A stretch of 64,000 nucleotides of DNA, from assembly GCF_000429125.1 (NCBI RefSeq), contig NZ_AUBG01000006.1, positions 296,508 through 360,507 on the forward strand, read 5' to 3'. The translations under genes and the position numbers were made by a program. The notes under the pieces are model-generated. The model did no database searches and was not told the origin of the DNA. It saw nothing but the letters and a program-made list of their open reading frames with translations. Positions within the stretch are counted from its first letter, which is position 1; each line of letters begins with the position of its first letter. Positions 55,877 through 63,695 of the stretch are shown here, piece by piece. The stretch is from Aequorivita capsosiphonis DSM 23843 (GTDB lineage Bacteria; Bacteroidota; Bacteroidia; Flavobacteriales; Flavobacteriaceae).

Positions 55877-56740
55877 CTATCCCAAATAAGTCATTAATAT
55901 TTTGCTTCGTGAAGTGTGTTTCAGTCTTCTAATTGCCTTTTCTTTAATTTGACGTACACGTTCTCGGGTAAGATCAAAGGTTTCTCCTATTTCCTCCAAG
56001 GTCATCGGATTTTGATCGCCAAGACCGAAGTACAAACGAATAACATCTGCTTCGCGAGGGGTTAAGGTTTCCAAAGCACGTTCAATCTCTGTTCTCAGCG
56101 ATTCGTGCAATAAAGCGCGATCGGGGTTCGGACTTTCGCCGCTTCTTAAAACATCGTATAAGTTACTGTCTTCTCCTTCAATAAGTGGTGCGTCCATCGA
56201 TACGTGACGGCCAGAGTTTTTCATGGACTCTTTTACGTCATTGATAGTCATGTCCAGTTCCTGTGCAATTTCTTCGGCAGAAGGCGGACGCTCCTTCGAT
56301 TGTTCAAGATACGCATACATTTTGTTTATCTTGTTGATGCTTCCAATCTTGTTCAATGGCAAGCGAACAATTCGCGACTGCTCTGCCAAAGCCTGTAAAA
56401 TGGATTGGCGGATCCACCAAACAGCGTAAGAAATAAATTTAAAACCACGTGTTTCGTCAAAACGTTTCGCAGCTTTAATAAGACCGAGATTTCCTTCGTT
56501 AATAAGATCTGGTAGCGTAAGACCTTGATTTTGGTATTGCTTTGCCACCGAAACAACGAAACGTAAGTTTGCTTTGGTCAATTTTTCCAAAGCAAGATGA
56601 TCACCCGCTTTTATGCGCTGTGCCAATTCTACTTCTTCGTCTGCGGTGATTAAGTCAACTTTACCAATTTCTTGAAGATACTTGTCCAATGAAGCGGTTT
56701 CCCTATTGGTAACCTGTTTTGTAATTTTAAGTTGTCTCAT
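55877..56740 (-). CDS. rpoD: Primary RNA polymerase sigma factor (RpoD/SigA)
   Basis: 287 residues, the short Bacteroidota primary sigma lacking region 1.1. It starts [26 protein letters not shown] (region 1.2). Region 2 shows [28 protein letters not shown] and [20 protein letters not shown]; region 3 shows [20 protein letters not shown]; region 4 shows [16 protein letters not shown] and the helix-turn-helix [20 protein letters not shown]. It reads the TTG/TAnnTTTG promoters found across this window. Monocistronic with a terminator. Confidence 0.97.
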   Translation of the reverse strand: MRQLKITKQVTNRETASLDKYLQEIGKVDLITADEEVELAQRIKAGDHLALEKLTKANLRFVVSVAKQYQNQGLTLPDLINEGNLGLIKAAKRFDETRGFKFISYAVWWIRQSILQALAEQSRIVRLPLNKIGSINKINKMYAYLEQSKERPPSAEEIAQELDMTINDVKESMKNSGRHVSMDAPLIEGEDSNLYDVLRSGESPNPDRALLHESLRTEIERALETLTPREADVIRLYFGLGDQNPMTLEEIGETFDLTRERVRQIKEKAIRRLKHTSRSKILMTYLG

Positions 56741-56889
56741 TTAAGGTTTGTCCTGTAGATTAAGGTTTAACTTGTGTATAAGGTTATACGTAAGAAACGA
56801 CTAAAAGGTTACAAAAAATTTTAAGTTTTTTTTATGATTTTGACTTTTAGACTATAGAAATTGTTCGTTATGGGTTGCGATCATCTGTT

Positions 56890-57150
56890 TTAATGGTAGT
56901 TACGGAGTCTAAATTTTTTTTGTTGAGAAATTAGACTGTCAATCTCGCGTTTATTTTTTGTTACAATCGTCTTATTATCCTTGCTGTCGAAGTAATAGTA
57001 GTTTTTTGAACTGTGAATTCTTATTGCGCTCTTGTATTGGATGTATTGTTTGTTATTTATTTTCCTGATTGTATTTGTTGGGTTTGGGTTTCTGAAAATA
57101 CTTTTTTTATCAATAAGTTTTGAGTCATTATTTGAATTTTTAAAATGGGA
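56890..57150 (-). pseudogene. Stop-free 86-codon frame without start, probable gene relic
   Basis: The 572-bp gap upstream of rpoD holds a minus-strand frame open from just after a TAA (57151-57153) to a TAA (56890-56892). It reads like a protein, for example INNKQYIQYKSAIRIHSSKN and DNKTIVTKNKREIDSLISQQ. There is no ATG, GTG or TTG near its beginning. In DNA this AT-rich an open run of 86 codons is unexpected. I take it as the 3' end of a lost gene. No family recognised. No rpoD promoter could be fixed; the rest of the gap looks empty. Confidence 0.35.
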
Positions 57151-57285
57151 TTATTTAGCTTCAATTTCTTCTTTGCCTACAGATTTCTCAAGAACTCACT
57201 AAATTGAATAGCACGTATAATAAGATTAAGATTTTTTCCTATAGTCTGAATATTTTAAAAAGGTTACGTTACAAGTATTATCTTT

Positions 57286-57293
57286 ATAACTTT
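57286..57293 (+). promoter_or_regulatory. -7 box TAACTTTG
   Basis: An exact TAnnTTTG, 20 nt before the ATG at 57313. Confidence 0.5.
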
Positions 57294-57312
57294 GATTTAT
57301 AACATCTAGATT

Positions 57313-57879
57313 ATGAGAATAAAAGCGTTGCTATTCCTATTTATATTTTTAGGTATTTTCAATGTTTATTCACAAGATAAGGAAGTGCCAAGCAATTTCG
57401 CTTATCATTCCTTTAGTTTTTCTCCTGCGAAGGTTTATTCTGAAAATAAGAACACAGGTATTGGTTTTAGTGGAGATGTTCGGTTTTCCATTGGAAATAA
57501 TTTAGTAGGAATAGGAGCTGAAGGGGGTGGAGAAATAAATATTCTGTCGCACAATGACTCCTGTTATGAGTTCAACCTTTTATATGGAAGAGAGTTCCAA
57601 ATAAAAAACAGATTTTTTGTTGATGTATTTTCTGGTGTAGGATATATTAATCTACATACTACTGAAACTGAGAGCGACCCTCAAAATGGTTATTACAGAG
57701 AATACGAAACAACCTACAAAACAATTGGGGTTCCAGTTACCATTGTAACAAGGTTTATGCTAAAAAACGGATTTTCTTTGGGATTGCAATTCCACGTAAA
57801 TCTAAACAAGGATAAGTTGTTGTTCGGAAGTGGAATTCATCTTCAATTTACGCGTAAGAGTAGAAGTGTGTATGAATAA
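57313..57879 (+). CDS. Small outer-membrane beta-barrel-like protein
   Basis: 188 residues: signal peptide (MRIKALLFLFIFLGIFNVYSQ), then alternating beta strands rich in Gly and aromatics (GFSGDVRFSIGNNLVGIGAEGGG, FFVDVFSGVGYINLH, GFSLGLQFHVNLN, FGSGIHLQFTRKSRSVYE). This is the pattern of small porin-like or OmpX/OmpW-size barrels. I do not recognise the family. It stands alone between rpoD and the proline operon. Confidence 0.7.
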   Translation: MRIKALLFLFIFLGIFNVYSQDKEVPSNFAYHSFSFSPAKVYSENKNTGIGFSGDVRFSIGNNLVGIGAEGGGEINILSHNDSCYEFNLLYGREFQIKNRFFVDVFSGVGYINLHTTETESDPQNGYYREYETTYKTIGVPVTIVTRFMLKNGFSLGLQFHVNLNKDKLLFGSGIHLQFTRKSRSVYE

Positions 57880-57975
57880 AAAAACACCCTCATCCAAAGT
57901 ATAGGAATTGAAGGCGTTTTAAGATTTATGCTCGATAAATATTAATGACTATTTATCTAGAGATATAATGTTGAC

Positions 57976-58091
57976 AGAGGACGTAGGACAAATCTTGATT
58001 AAAAGATGATCTTTACTTATTAACGAAATGAGTCCTAACTCTTACGCGATGCACTGAGTTTATCGAAGTGTCCTTTCGTCTTACGTCAATT
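57976..58091. repeat. GTCYTAY heptamers interrupted by CACTGAG...AAGTG palindrome
   Basis: Heptamer-type units occur at 57976-57989 (AGAGGAC, GTAGGAC), 58032-58045 (GTCCTAA, CTCTTAC) and 58070-58091 (GTCCTTT, GTCTTAC, GTCAATT). Between the last two sits CACTGAGTTTATCGAAGTG (58052-58070), a member of a palindrome class common in Bacteroidota. The array runs up to the proA stop codon. Confidence 0.6.
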
Positions 58092-59291
58092 TTAAACGCG
58101 TACGTGTCCGTCTCCGTAAACATAGTATTTATTGGTCACCAATTGTTTTAAGCCCAAAGGTCCACGATGGTGCAATTTATCTGTACTTATGGCAAGTTCT
58201 GCACCCACGCCCATTTGTCCACCATCGGTGAAGCGAGTAGAGGCATTGTGATAAACGGCAGCGCTGTCTATGTTCTCCATAAAATAAGCTGCTTTTTGAG
58301 GGTCTTTCGTCATTATCACGGAAGAGTGTCCGCCGCTGTATTTGTTTATTTTCGCAATGGCTTCATCACTATTTTCTACAGCTCCAATTACAATTTTCAT
58401 TGCTAAAAACTCCTCATACCAAGTTGCTTCATTTTCGATTACTTTTGAAGTAGAAAGTGTCTTTTTAACTTCAGTATCTACCAAAATAGTCACTTTTAAT
58501 TCTTCAAGAACTTCTTTCAATTCTTTTATTTTAGCTTCATAGTTTGGAATCTTTTTATCTACCAAAACTTTGTCAAGAGCATTGCATCCTGAGATTTTTT
58601 CAGTCTTGGCATTTATAATCACTTCAATTGTTTTTTTCCAATCGGCATCTTCGGCTACATACAAAAAGTTGTTTCCGCGACCGCTCACCAAAACCGCACA
58701 ACTGGCGTTCTCTTTTACAAACTGAATTAAACGTTCGCCACCTCGGGGTACAATCAGGTCAATAGGTTCGTTCGGGTTTTTTAAAAAGGCTTGGGTTTCT
58801 TCACGATTGAGTTCTAGCATTTTAATCCAGTCTTTTTCAAGGCCGTTTTCTTGTAATGCTTCGTGCCAGAATTTAACCAAGATTTTATTGCTATTGTAGG
58901 CTTCTTTTCCACCTTTTAGTAGAATTTTATTATTCGCTTTAAAAGCGAGAACCGCAGCTTCAATAGTTACATCAGGTCTGGATTCATAAATAATCATAAT
59001 GGTTCCAAAAGGTGCCGTTCTATTGATTATTTTAAGTCCGCTGTCTAATTCATTGCTGCTAATTTCTTTGTTTACGGGATCATCTTGTTCTTTAACTTCA
59101 GAAATGGCTTTGATCATCCCATCAATTTTCGAGTCATCAACAACAAGCCGGTCATATAGTGCTTGATCGTCTTTATTAAAAGCTTCCAAATCTTGCTTGT
59201 TCGCTTTTAATAAATCTTCCCGTTTATTGTCAATAATCTTCATCATCGACTCCAAAACCTTATTTTTTAATTCTTTATTTATCAACTTCAT
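58092..59291 (-). CDS. proA: Gamma-glutamyl phosphate reductase
   Basis: 399-residue NADPH-dependent enzyme making glutamate semialdehyde in proline synthesis. Aldehyde-dehydrogenase fold with GTIMIIYESRPDVTIEAA, ILLKGGKEAYNSN, VPRGGERLIQFV, the active-site Cys in KISGCNALDKVLVD, and HNASTRFTDGGQMGVGAELAISTDKLHHRGP. Third gene of proC-proB-proA, 22 nt after proB. Confidence 0.96.
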   Translation of the reverse strand: MKLINKELKNKVLESMMKIIDNKREDLLKANKQDLEAFNKDDQALYDRLVVDDSKIDGMIKAISEVKEQDDPVNKEISSNELDSGLKIINRTAPFGTIMIIYESRPDVTIEAAVLAFKANNKILLKGGKEAYNSNKILVKFWHEALQENGLEKDWIKMLELNREETQAFLKNPNEPIDLIVPRGGERLIQFVKENASCAVLVSGRGNNFLYVAEDADWKKTIEVIINAKTEKISGCNALDKVLVDKKIPNYEAKIKELKEVLEELKVTILVDTEVKKTLSTSKVIENEATWYEEFLAMKIVIGAVENSDEAIAKINKYSGGHSSVIMTKDPQKAAYFMENIDSAAVYHNASTRFTDGGQMGVGAELAISTDKLHHRGPLGLKQLVTNKYYVYGDGHVRV

Positions 59292-59313
59292 ATTCTTTTC
59301 TGTTTTAATTTAT

Positions 59314-60084
59314 TTATGAGTAAAATTTTGTTCCTAAATCTTTTCCTGCCAAAAGATCAACGATAATATTTTTACGTTTTCCGTTTGCGATATAGGTAGG
59401 AATATTCTTCTTCGCTGTTTCTTTGGCGATTTTCAATTTAGACTCCATACCGCCACGGCCTTCACCTTCACCTTTATCCGATGCTTGAACGTATTGTTCC
59501 ACTTTTTCATCGTGGTGAACATTGCTTAACTTTCTGGAATCTTCATGATCGGGATGTCCAGTGTAAAGGCCATCGGTGTCTGTTAAAATAACCAAGGCAT
59601 CAGCATCTATAAGCTCTGCGACGAGGCTAGCCAATTCATCGTTGTCGCTAAACATGGACATGGTTAATGATACGGCGTCATCTTCATTTGCAATGGGTAC
59701 TATACCTTCGGCAATGAGCCCTTCATAACAATTAATCATATTTTCGCGGTGTTTACCGGGTGTGAAATCACGTTTTGTGGCCAAAATCTGGGCACATCGC
59801 ATCCCGTGATCGTGAAACAGACTGTAATAGTGCCGCATCATTCTAGGTTGCCCTACTGAAGAATAAATCTGTCTTCTGGTGGCGTCATCTTTGGCGATAC
59901 ACTCACCCAAAACCTCCATGCCTGCAATGGCAGATCCTGAAGAGACTAATACCGGAGCATATCCATCTTCATATAAAGCTGCTATTTGTCGCACCAATTC
60001 GTTGAGAATTGGCCCTACAATGCGGTTGTCCTTGTTTGTCATAACGTTGGTTCCTACTTTTATAACCACTCGTTTTTCCTTCAT
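59314..60084 (-). CDS. proB: Glutamate 5-kinase (short, no PUA domain)
   Basis: 256-residue amino-acid kinase phosphorylating glutamate. It has VVIKVGTNVMT, LVSSGSAIAGMEVL, NENDAVS-type block NEDDAVSLTMSMFSDNDELASLVAELIDADALVILTDTDGLY, and GEGRGGMESKLKIAKE. The C-terminal PUA domain of E. coli ProB (367 residues) is absent, which is usual for this lineage and may change proline feedback. Middle gene of the operon. Confidence 0.95.
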   Translation of the reverse strand: MKEKRVVIKVGTNVMTNKDNRIVGPILNELVRQIAALYEDGYAPVLVSSGSAIAGMEVLGECIAKDDATRRQIYSSVGQPRMMRHYYSLFHDHGMRCAQILATKRDFTPGKHRENMINCYEGLIAEGIVPIANEDDAVSLTMSMFSDNDELASLVAELIDADALVILTDTDGLYTGHPDHEDSRKLSNVHHDEKVEQYVQASDKGEGEGRGGMESKLKIAKETAKKNIPTYIANGKRKNIIVDLLAGKDLGTKFYS

Positions 60085-60104
60085 ATCTTTTAGTTCTTGT
60101 GTTT

Positions 60105-60905
60105 TTATTTTCCTAATTCTGTTGCTCTGTTAAACGCCGCATAGGCAGCATCTTTAATGAGTTCTTTTACGTTGTTATCTTCCATCGAATCCAATGCGGC
60201 ACGTGTTGTACCACCTTTAGACGCTACCATTTCCATCCAGCTGTTTGGCGATAGATCCGATTCATTAAATAATTTTACGGCGCCCTCAAAAGTTTGGGTT
60301 ACCAAAATTTTTGAATCGTTGGAAGAAAAGCCCATTTTAAGTGCGGCTTCCATCATGGATTGCATAAAATAGAACACATAGGCTGGTCCACTCCCCGATA
60401 TTCCAGTTGAGGCATTGATGAAGTTTTCATTTTCTACGTGAATGGCCTCTCCTGTGGTATCCAATAGATTACGGACCATTAAGAGTTCTACGCGAGTTAC
60501 ATCTTTTGCTGCCGTAAAAGAGGTCATTCCCAAACCAACTTTTGCTGGTAGATTGGGCATGGCCCGAACCACTTTTTTATTGTCTAAGGCATCTTGAATT
60601 GTTTTAATGGTAACTCCCGCCATTAGCGATATAAAAAGCTGGTCTGAGTTAACCATTCCATTCATATTTTTAAATAATTCCTCGCTATGATAAGGCTTTA
60701 CAGCGATAAAAACGATATCTGCTTTTGGAAGACAATCTTCCAAATTTTCAAAAACATCGAATTGTGGAACTTTCTTTAATTCTGAAATTTTTTCTGCGGA
60801 AACATCGTAGATCATTAAATTTCTACGATTTAAAAGGGGAGACTTAGCCATTCCTTCAGCATAGGTCAATCCCATATTTCCTGCACCAATTACTAGTACT
60901 TTCAT
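60105..60905 (-). CDS. proC: Pyrroline-5-carboxylate reductase
   Basis: 266-residue enzyme for the last step of proline synthesis. N-terminal Rossmann fold VLVIGAGNMGLTYAEG, conserved VFIAVKPYHSEELF, VRAMPNLPAKVGLGMTSF, and the signature ISGSGPAYVFYFMQSM...LVTQTFEGAVKL. First gene of proC-proB-proA, with only 20 nt to proB. With all three genes the cell can make proline from glutamate. Confidence 0.96.
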   Translation of the reverse strand: MKVLVIGAGNMGLTYAEGMAKSPLLNRRNLMIYDVSAEKISELKKVPQFDVFENLEDCLPKADIVFIAVKPYHSEELFKNMNGMVNSDQLFISLMAGVTIKTIQDALDNKKVVRAMPNLPAKVGLGMTSFTAAKDVTRVELLMVRNLLDTTGEAIHVENENFINASTGISGSGPAYVFYFMQSMMEAALKMGFSSNDSKILVTQTFEGAVKLFNESDLSPNSWMEMVASKGGTTRAALDSMEDNNVKELIKDAAYAAFNRATELGK

Positions 60906-61292
60906 ATTTTGTTTTATAGTTATGCCCTTTTAGGTGCAAGTATTGTGCGAGAGACCGGATATTTCTATCTTATCCAATATTAAAAGTAAAAATTGGCTGT
61001 GGGGTTACTGATAGAAGAGGTTACAAGCCTTTTAAATGCATTTGGTATTACAATGGTTTGAGGTGACAGTTTTGCATACTTTCTATATTTTACCGAAATT
61101 ATGGCATAAAAAACGATTTCTCCCGAAATATCGCGAAAATGACATTATAAAGATGTTGCCCTAAGGATTGATTTGTTTCTTGCTGATTTTAGGTGTTTTA
61201 ACTTTATAAGAATTTTGTTTATCATTTTCGATGTGTGCGCTAGTTTTTTAAATTTTAAAAATTAACATCGCTGCAAAATTGCGTTTTGTTTA
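60906..61292. other. Intergenic region upstream of proC
   Basis: About 390 bp, AT-rich. No gene, repeat or clear TAnnTTTG box was seen here on either strand, apart from TACTTG-like words on the minus strand near 60940 that could be a weak proC promoter. Confidence 0.25.
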
Positions 61293-61478
61293 TTGGTAAC
61301 TAAAACAATCAAATTAAGCTCAGAATACTTTAACGATTTTAAAAAACCATCCAAAAAAGGACAGGTTGTATCCATGAAGTCTTTTAAAGCACTTGGGGCT
61401 TCTTTGGAAGATTTGAATTCGAAGAATCCTGAAATTGAAGAAACTCCTAGAAAAATCAAAATTCCCTTAAAGACTTAA
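61293..61478 (+). CDS. Small basic protein, non-ATG start, doubtful
   Basis: 61 codons from a TTG at 61293: VTKTIKLSSEYFNDFKKPSK, then KGQVVSMKSFKALGASLEDL, then NSKNPEIEETPRKIKIPLKT. The frame is open from a TAA at about 61264. It looks like a genuine small protein (mixed charge, no repeats), but the only ATG is internal (codon 28), and no promoter box is clear. It could be a relic of a longer gene or a small protein with an unusual start. Confidence 0.35.
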   Translation: MVTKTIKLSSEYFNDFKKPSKKGQVVSMKSFKALGASLEDLNSKNPEIEETPRKIKIPLKT

Positions 61479-61659
61479 CCTCGTCATTCTAATGCCCTCA
61501 GCCTGAGAATTGGCTTTTGGATATTTTATTTTCAGTTAGATGGAGTTATTTTAAATAATTAAATAGTTGAACTATACCTGACTCAGACGTGAAGGAGACC
61601 TAAAGGAGCACCTGAATGGAACTATAAATAATGATAGAAATTAGAAGCCGTCTCAAAAC

Positions 61660-61772
61660 TGGGGTTTTGATCATGTGTCCATTCGAGTCTTTCAGCTTCG
61701 CTCAAGATAAACTAAAGTCGAGACCTTATTGATAGTCAGTAACTAATGGTTCTGTCCTGATAGCTATCGGGA
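61660..61772. repeat. Repeat-rich spacer with TCCTGATAGC palindrome
   Basis: Contains TCAGCTTCGCTCAAG (61692-61706), of the same type as CGGCTTCGCTCAGG before the 39659 palindrome, and TCCTGATAGCTATCGGGA (61755-61772), a one-mismatch copy of that palindrome. So the same two-part element occurs at both places. The remainder of 61480-61735 shows no gene. Confidence 0.6.
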
Positions 61773-61912
61773 GCGCTCGAACAGTCACAATAAATCGGTT
61801 TTGAGGCAGCCACACATTCATAAGTTGCTAATTCAGTTTTATAAGAAATATTAGAGATGTCTTGAGCCTGTAAACATATTGGAATTAAAAATAGTAATAT
61901 TAGGATTTTCAT
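61736..61912 (-). CDS. Small secreted Cys-containing peptide, possibly truncated
   Basis: 58 residues from ATG 61912: a strong signal peptide (MKILILLFLIPICLQAQ), then DISNISYKTELATYECVAAS and KPIYCDCSSAPDSYQDRTISY. The three Cys could bind metal or form a disulfide. The last dozen residues are encoded by the TCCTGATAGC palindrome, so the original C-terminus may have been replaced by a repeat. No homolog is recognised. Confidence 0.4.
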   Translation of the reverse strand: MKILILLFLIPICLQAQDISNISYKTELATYECVAASKPIYCDCSSAPDSYQDRTISY

Positions 61913-62057
61913 TAGTTTAAAAAAACGGTCTATTATAATCATAGTAGCGGGATTGACCCACGAACTCTTCGGTTTATAACTGACCTTAAATTTATAAAAA
62001 TTATCTTCGGATTTTGCATTTACCCGCTATTGCGTTAAACATTGTTGCAAGTAGTGC

Positions 62058-62369
62058 TTACGCCACTGTGAATTCCAATTCGTTCATTTCCACGCTGAAT
62101 TTTACGTTTGTTTTTAAGGCTCCAAATACTTTTAAAATAGTTTCGATTGTCACATTTTTTGTATTCCGCTCTAATTTAGATATTTGTGATTTTTGAACTC
62201 CGATTAATTCTCCGAGTTGTTCTTGTGTCAATTTTCTTTCTTTTCGAACCGACTTTATCATATCGCCCAAAACTTCCATTTTCAAGTCGAATTCGTATTT
62301 ATCGCGCTCAGGTGTTCCTATCTCTCCCAAATCCTTATCCTTCATTTGGTCAAGGGTCATCATTTTCAT
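62058..62369 (-). CDS. higA: XRE-family antitoxin HigA
   Basis: 103 residues. N-terminal extension (1-35), then a helix-turn-helix of the XRE class (about 38-95, SVRKERKLTQEQLGELIGVQKSQISKLERNTKNVTIETILKVFGAL). It follows the toxin frame, as in higBA modules where the toxin comes first, and would bind the operator upstream of higB. The protein appears intact though its toxin is damaged. Confidence 0.85.
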   Translation of the reverse strand: MKMMTLDQMKDKDLGEIGTPERDKYEFDLKMEVLGDMIKSVRKERKLTQEQLGELIGVQKSQISKLERNTKNVTIETILKVFGALKTNVKFSVEMNELEFTVA

Positions 62370-62414
62370 TTTTTTCCCTGCACGTTCGGCAGGCGTGTTT
62401 TTTGTTTCTATAAT

Positions 62415-62703
62415 CTATTCTTTTTGGGCAAAATATTCCGCCATAATCTTTTTCGCTTTTTCTATATCGGCTTTAGGTACTTTGTCCGTTTTCTTTATGA
62501 TTCCGTGGGTTGCCAGGACGAGTGTTTCGGTTTTGTCTGTTTTGTCCCAAAAGGCGAGGAGTCTGTATTGAAGTCCGATATATTTTGTCCTTAACTCCCA
62601 AATTTCGCTGTCTAATTTCTTGAAAAGCTTCGGATCATTGGTCAATTTTCTCCATAAATTCCATTGCCTGTTTAAGGAAAATAACTTCAAATTTTGGATT
62701 CAT
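62415..62703 (-). pseudogene. HigB-type (phage Gp49-like) toxin, internal out-of-frame deletion
   Basis: From ATG 62703 the frame reads MNPKFEVIFLKQAMEFMEKIDQ and stops at 62635-62637. The rest of the toxin (LTNDPKLFKKLDSEIWELRT, LLAFWDKTDKTETLVLATHG, IIKKTDKVPKAD...AEYFAQKE) lies in another frame starting near 62652. Intact relatives carry about 20 more residues between these parts, so a deletion has removed them and shifted the frame. A TTG-initiated frame from 62690 would yield a wrong N-terminus and is not accepted. Confidence 0.82.
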
Positions 62704-62709
62704 CCCTTT

Positions 62710-62737
62710 TATTTGTCCAATTTACAAGACAAATATA
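62710..62737 (-). promoter_or_regulatory. higBA promoter with inverted-repeat operator
   Basis: Perfect 8-bp inverted repeat TATTTGTC (62710-62717) and GACAAATA (62728-62735). Its right arm overlaps the exact minus-strand -7 box TATATTTG (62730-62737). This is the expected place for HigA autorepression. Confidence 0.6.
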
Positions 62738-62783
62738 AATCAAAAAGTTGAGTTATATGGAAACTAAGAATTGTTTTTGCATT

Positions 62784-62922
62784 ACTGGCAACGGTTTTGT
62801 GTATGATTAGCGGCGTGTTTAAGCACCTAATTTAGTAAATAAAAACGGAATAGAAAATCCGCGAGGATTTTCGTAAGTAGGCGAGAACCAGCCATTAATT
62901 ATACACGTTGTTAGCCACTGGC
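62784..62922. repeat. Structured attC-like palindromic element between two TA modules
   Basis: A 139-bp element bounded by ACTGGC at both ends. GTGTATGATTAGCGGC (62799-62814) pairs with GCCATTAATTATACAC (62891-62906) at 13 of 16 positions; the pairing is continued outward by CAACG (62789-62793) and CGTTG (62906-62910). A central hairpin GAAAATCC-GCGA-GGATTTTC lies at 62853-62872. The long imperfect stem with bulges recalls integron cassette attC sites, but no canonical GTTRRRY core or integrase is seen. Confidence 0.55.
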
Positions 62923-62923
62923 A

Positions 62924-63337
62924 TTATTTGCAAGCTAAAAATTCTTTCGCTGTCAATACAGGAATTTTGGAATTCTTAAAGTCCTTTTTATTCCTTGAAA
63001 TTATCACATCAATTTGGTTTTCAATAGCGGAATAATATTGAAGTCCATCCTCAAAATCAGGGAAATTGTCATCGCTCAAAGCTAATTCTGTTACTTTATC
63101 ATCTAAAGCTAGTAATTCCACAAGTACTTTAAATTTTCTCAAAATTTCTCTTGCTTCCTTTGCAGATTTTAGTTTTGTCAGAATATAATTTGTATTCGCA
63201 AAGGTTAATGATGAAATTGTGAGTTCCAATTCTTTTTTGTCAGCACGAGAAAATAAATCCGCAGCTTCATCATAGAATTTTTCTCTTTTTGAAAGAAGGT
63301 CTATGACAATATTAGTGTCAATTAGTAATCTGCTCAT
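62924..63337 (-). CDS. PIN-domain ribonuclease toxin (VapC-like)
   Basis: 137 residues. PIN fold with the acidic residues Asp7 (LLIDTNIVIDLL), the Glu96-Asp97 pair (PDFEDGLQYYSA) and Asp119 (SRNKKDF), which hold Mg2+ for RNA cleavage. It overlaps its antitoxin by 4 nt. The module appears intact. The stop codon lies 2 nt from the structured element at 62784-62922, as cassette genes abut attC sites. Confidence 0.9.
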   Translation of the reverse strand: MSRLLIDTNIVIDLLSKREKFYDEAADLFSRADKKELELTISSLTFANTNYILTKLKSAKEAREILRKFKVLVELLALDDKVTELALSDDNFPDFEDGLQYYSAIENQIDVIISRNKKDFKNSKIPVLTAKEFLACK

Positions 63338-63579
63338 TTGTATTTCTCAATTAGGTAATCAGTATAAGCATCTTTTGCGTCAAAATCCTCATCAAGATTA
63401 ATTACTCCACTTAAACTTTCAACAAGAGGTGTGATTTCCGTTAAATTTCTTTTCCGTTTAGTGAGTGTTGTCAAATAAGATTCTATAAGTTTTGACAAGC
63501 TAATATTATTCGATTTAGCATAATTCTTTGCACTTTCGATAATTGTTTTGTCTAAACTCAATGTCAATTTTTTGTCCAT
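63334..63579 (-). CDS. DUF6364-family antitoxin
   Basis: 81 residues: MDKKLTLSLDKTIIESAKNYAKSNNISLSKLIESYL is a ribbon-helix-helix DNA-binding part as in DUF6364 proteins, followed by a linker and an acidic toxin-binding tail (LDEDFDAKDAYTDYLIEKYK). First gene of the module, translationally coupled to the PIN toxin. A two-site operator covers its promoter. Confidence 0.88.
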   Translation of the reverse strand: MDKKLTLSLDKTIIESAKNYAKSNNISLSKLIESYLTTLTKRKRNLTEITPLVESLSGVINLDEDFDAKDAYTDYLIEKYK

Positions 63580-63589
63580 AACATTTGTT

Positions 63590-63620
63590 TTACGTACAAA
63601 TTTAGTAAATTATTACGTAA
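63590..63620 (-). promoter_or_regulatory. Antitoxin promoter flanked by TTACGTA operator sites
   Basis: An exact minus-strand TAAATTTG (63597-63604) lies between TTACGTA (63590-63596) and TACGTAA (63614-63620). The two half-sites are inverted and spaced 24 bp start-to-start, suited to ribbon-helix-helix dimers repressing the promoter. Confidence 0.6.
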
Positions 63621-63655
63621 GTTTGGTTTTATCACGGAATTTTTTGATGTTCGTT

Positions 63656-63695
63656 AAGGCACATAGTTTACAAAGTTAAAGTCACATGCTTTACA
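63656..63695. repeat. 23-bp-spaced direct repeats at transposase 3' side
   Basis: AAGGCACATAGTTTACA (63656-63672) and AAGTCACATGCTTTACA (63679-63695) match at 14 of 17 positions and are 23 bp apart. The second overlaps the transposase stop codon. They could be transposase-binding repeats in the end of an insertion sequence. Confidence 0.45.

Noticed and set aside
62415..62690. Intact 91-residue HigB toxin from a TTG start
   Set aside because: Its first 16 residues come from the wrong frame of the real N-terminus (ATG 62703), so the frame is an artefact of a deletion.
62784..62922. Calling the element a true integron attC site
   Set aside because: No clean GTTRRRY/RYYYAAC core pair and no integrase in view; kept only as attC-like in findings.
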